Assembly: GCA_002780705.1 (NCBI GenBank)
Contig: PEUP01000014.1
Location: forward strand, 327 to 33,552
Source of the DNA: Elusimicrobia bacterium CG03_land_8_20_14_0_80_50_18
GTDB lineage: Bacteria > CG03
Direction: 5' to 3'
DNA length: 33,226 nucleotides
Below the pieces are notes generated by a model, which made no database searches, had not been told where the DNA came from, and was given only the letters and a program-made list of their open reading frames with translations. Of this stretch, positions 33,120 through 33,226 are shown piece after piece (within the stretch, counting starts at the first letter, position 1; the number at the start of each line of letters is the position of its first letter). The translations under genes and the position numbers were made by a program.

Positions 33120-33226
33120 TTACCTTGAATAAAATTCCACTATAAGACGGTGGTCTATCCCTGCCTGTATCAGATCTTCAGAAGTGATATCTCTGTCAAT
33201 AGTACCTGTGATCGTCTCTTTATCCA
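33120..33226 (-). CDS. rpsD: 30S ribosomal protein S4, C-terminal fragment
   Basis: Only the last 34-35 codons are in the window, so it is not in the track. Minus-strand translation ends 'GIDHRLIVEFYSR' and stops with TAA at 33122-33120. LIVEFYS(R/K) is the conserved C-terminus of S4, and the preceding acidic segment ('TIDRDITSEDLIQA') is the usual linker. Position upstream of rpoA-rplQ matches the alpha operon. S4 is an early 30S assembly protein. Confidence 0.93.
   Translation of the reverse strand, partial: DKETITGTIDRDITSEDLIQAGIDHRLIVEFYSR

Noticed and set aside
1-33226. Mobile elements, prophage, toxin-antitoxin or defence genes
   Set aside because: Every long ORF has a housekeeping, envelope or membrane assignment; no transposase, integrase, nuclease or toxin motif was seen.

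Overview
The window looks like chromosomal housekeeping DNA from a diderm (Gram-negative-type) bacterium. A signal-peptide-bearing outer-membrane-barrel-like protein, a lipoprotein, trigger factor, SppA and the rod-shape genes all point that way. The gene mix is glyQ/glyS as separate subunits, McsA/McsB outside Firmicutes, a radical-SAM/DUF2344 pair beside mre genes, and GTAG-type palindromic repeats. It would fit an uncultured candidate-phylum lineage near Elusimicrobiota or Omnitrophota. That placement is inference from memory; I could not run a phylogeny. The code is standard, and most genes are packed with 1-14 base overlaps.

Layout, left to right. (1) Minus strand, 6195 to 1: a promoter and operator-like inverted repeat drive ilvE-mcsA-mcsB-glyQ-glyS, followed by a hairpin and the 5' part of an outer-membrane-type protein gene cut by the window edge. 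(2) Minus strand, 8381 to 6231: a GDPD phosphodiesterase and a MATE exporter, closed by a long perfect terminator. (3) 8382-9619: a cluster of palindromic repeats, an RRM RNA-binding protein, an internally duplicated four-helix membrane protein, and rnpB (RNase P RNA) with its own promoter. (4) Minus strand, 18779 to 9699: an eleven-gene run sppA-yip1-argC-argJ-yrdC-ywlE-glyA-wecA-wecB-TPR-lipoprotein, broken only by a tandem pair of REP-like repeats after wecB. (5) Plus strand, 18830 to 24373: tRNA-Leu(UAG), tig, clpP, lon, a single REP-like repeat, and a class V aminotransferase. (6) Minus strand, 33226 to 24406: the end of the alpha ribosomal operon (rpsD-rpoA-rplQ) runs into mreB-mreC-mreD-mrdA-rodA and then a TIGR03960 radical SAM gene and its DUF2344 partner.

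How the genes fit together. Protein quality control recurs: McsA/McsB (an arginine kinase with the RDxxRA phosphoarginine-binding motif), a YwlE-like phosphatase carrying the threonine that marks phosphoarginine specificity, ClpP, Lon, trigger factor and SppA. clpX is missing from its usual place between clpP and lon, and neither ctsR nor clpC is in the window. The other themes are envelope building (mre/mrdA/rodA, wecA/wecB), arginine and branched-chain amino acid synthesis, and translation (glyQS, yrdC, rnpB, tRNA, ribosomal proteins).

I found no CRISPR array, transposase, prophage or defence locus. The least explained items are the two families of palindromic repeats, the duplicated membrane protein next to rnpB, and a phosphoarginine writer/eraser set in a diderm without its usual regulators nearby.
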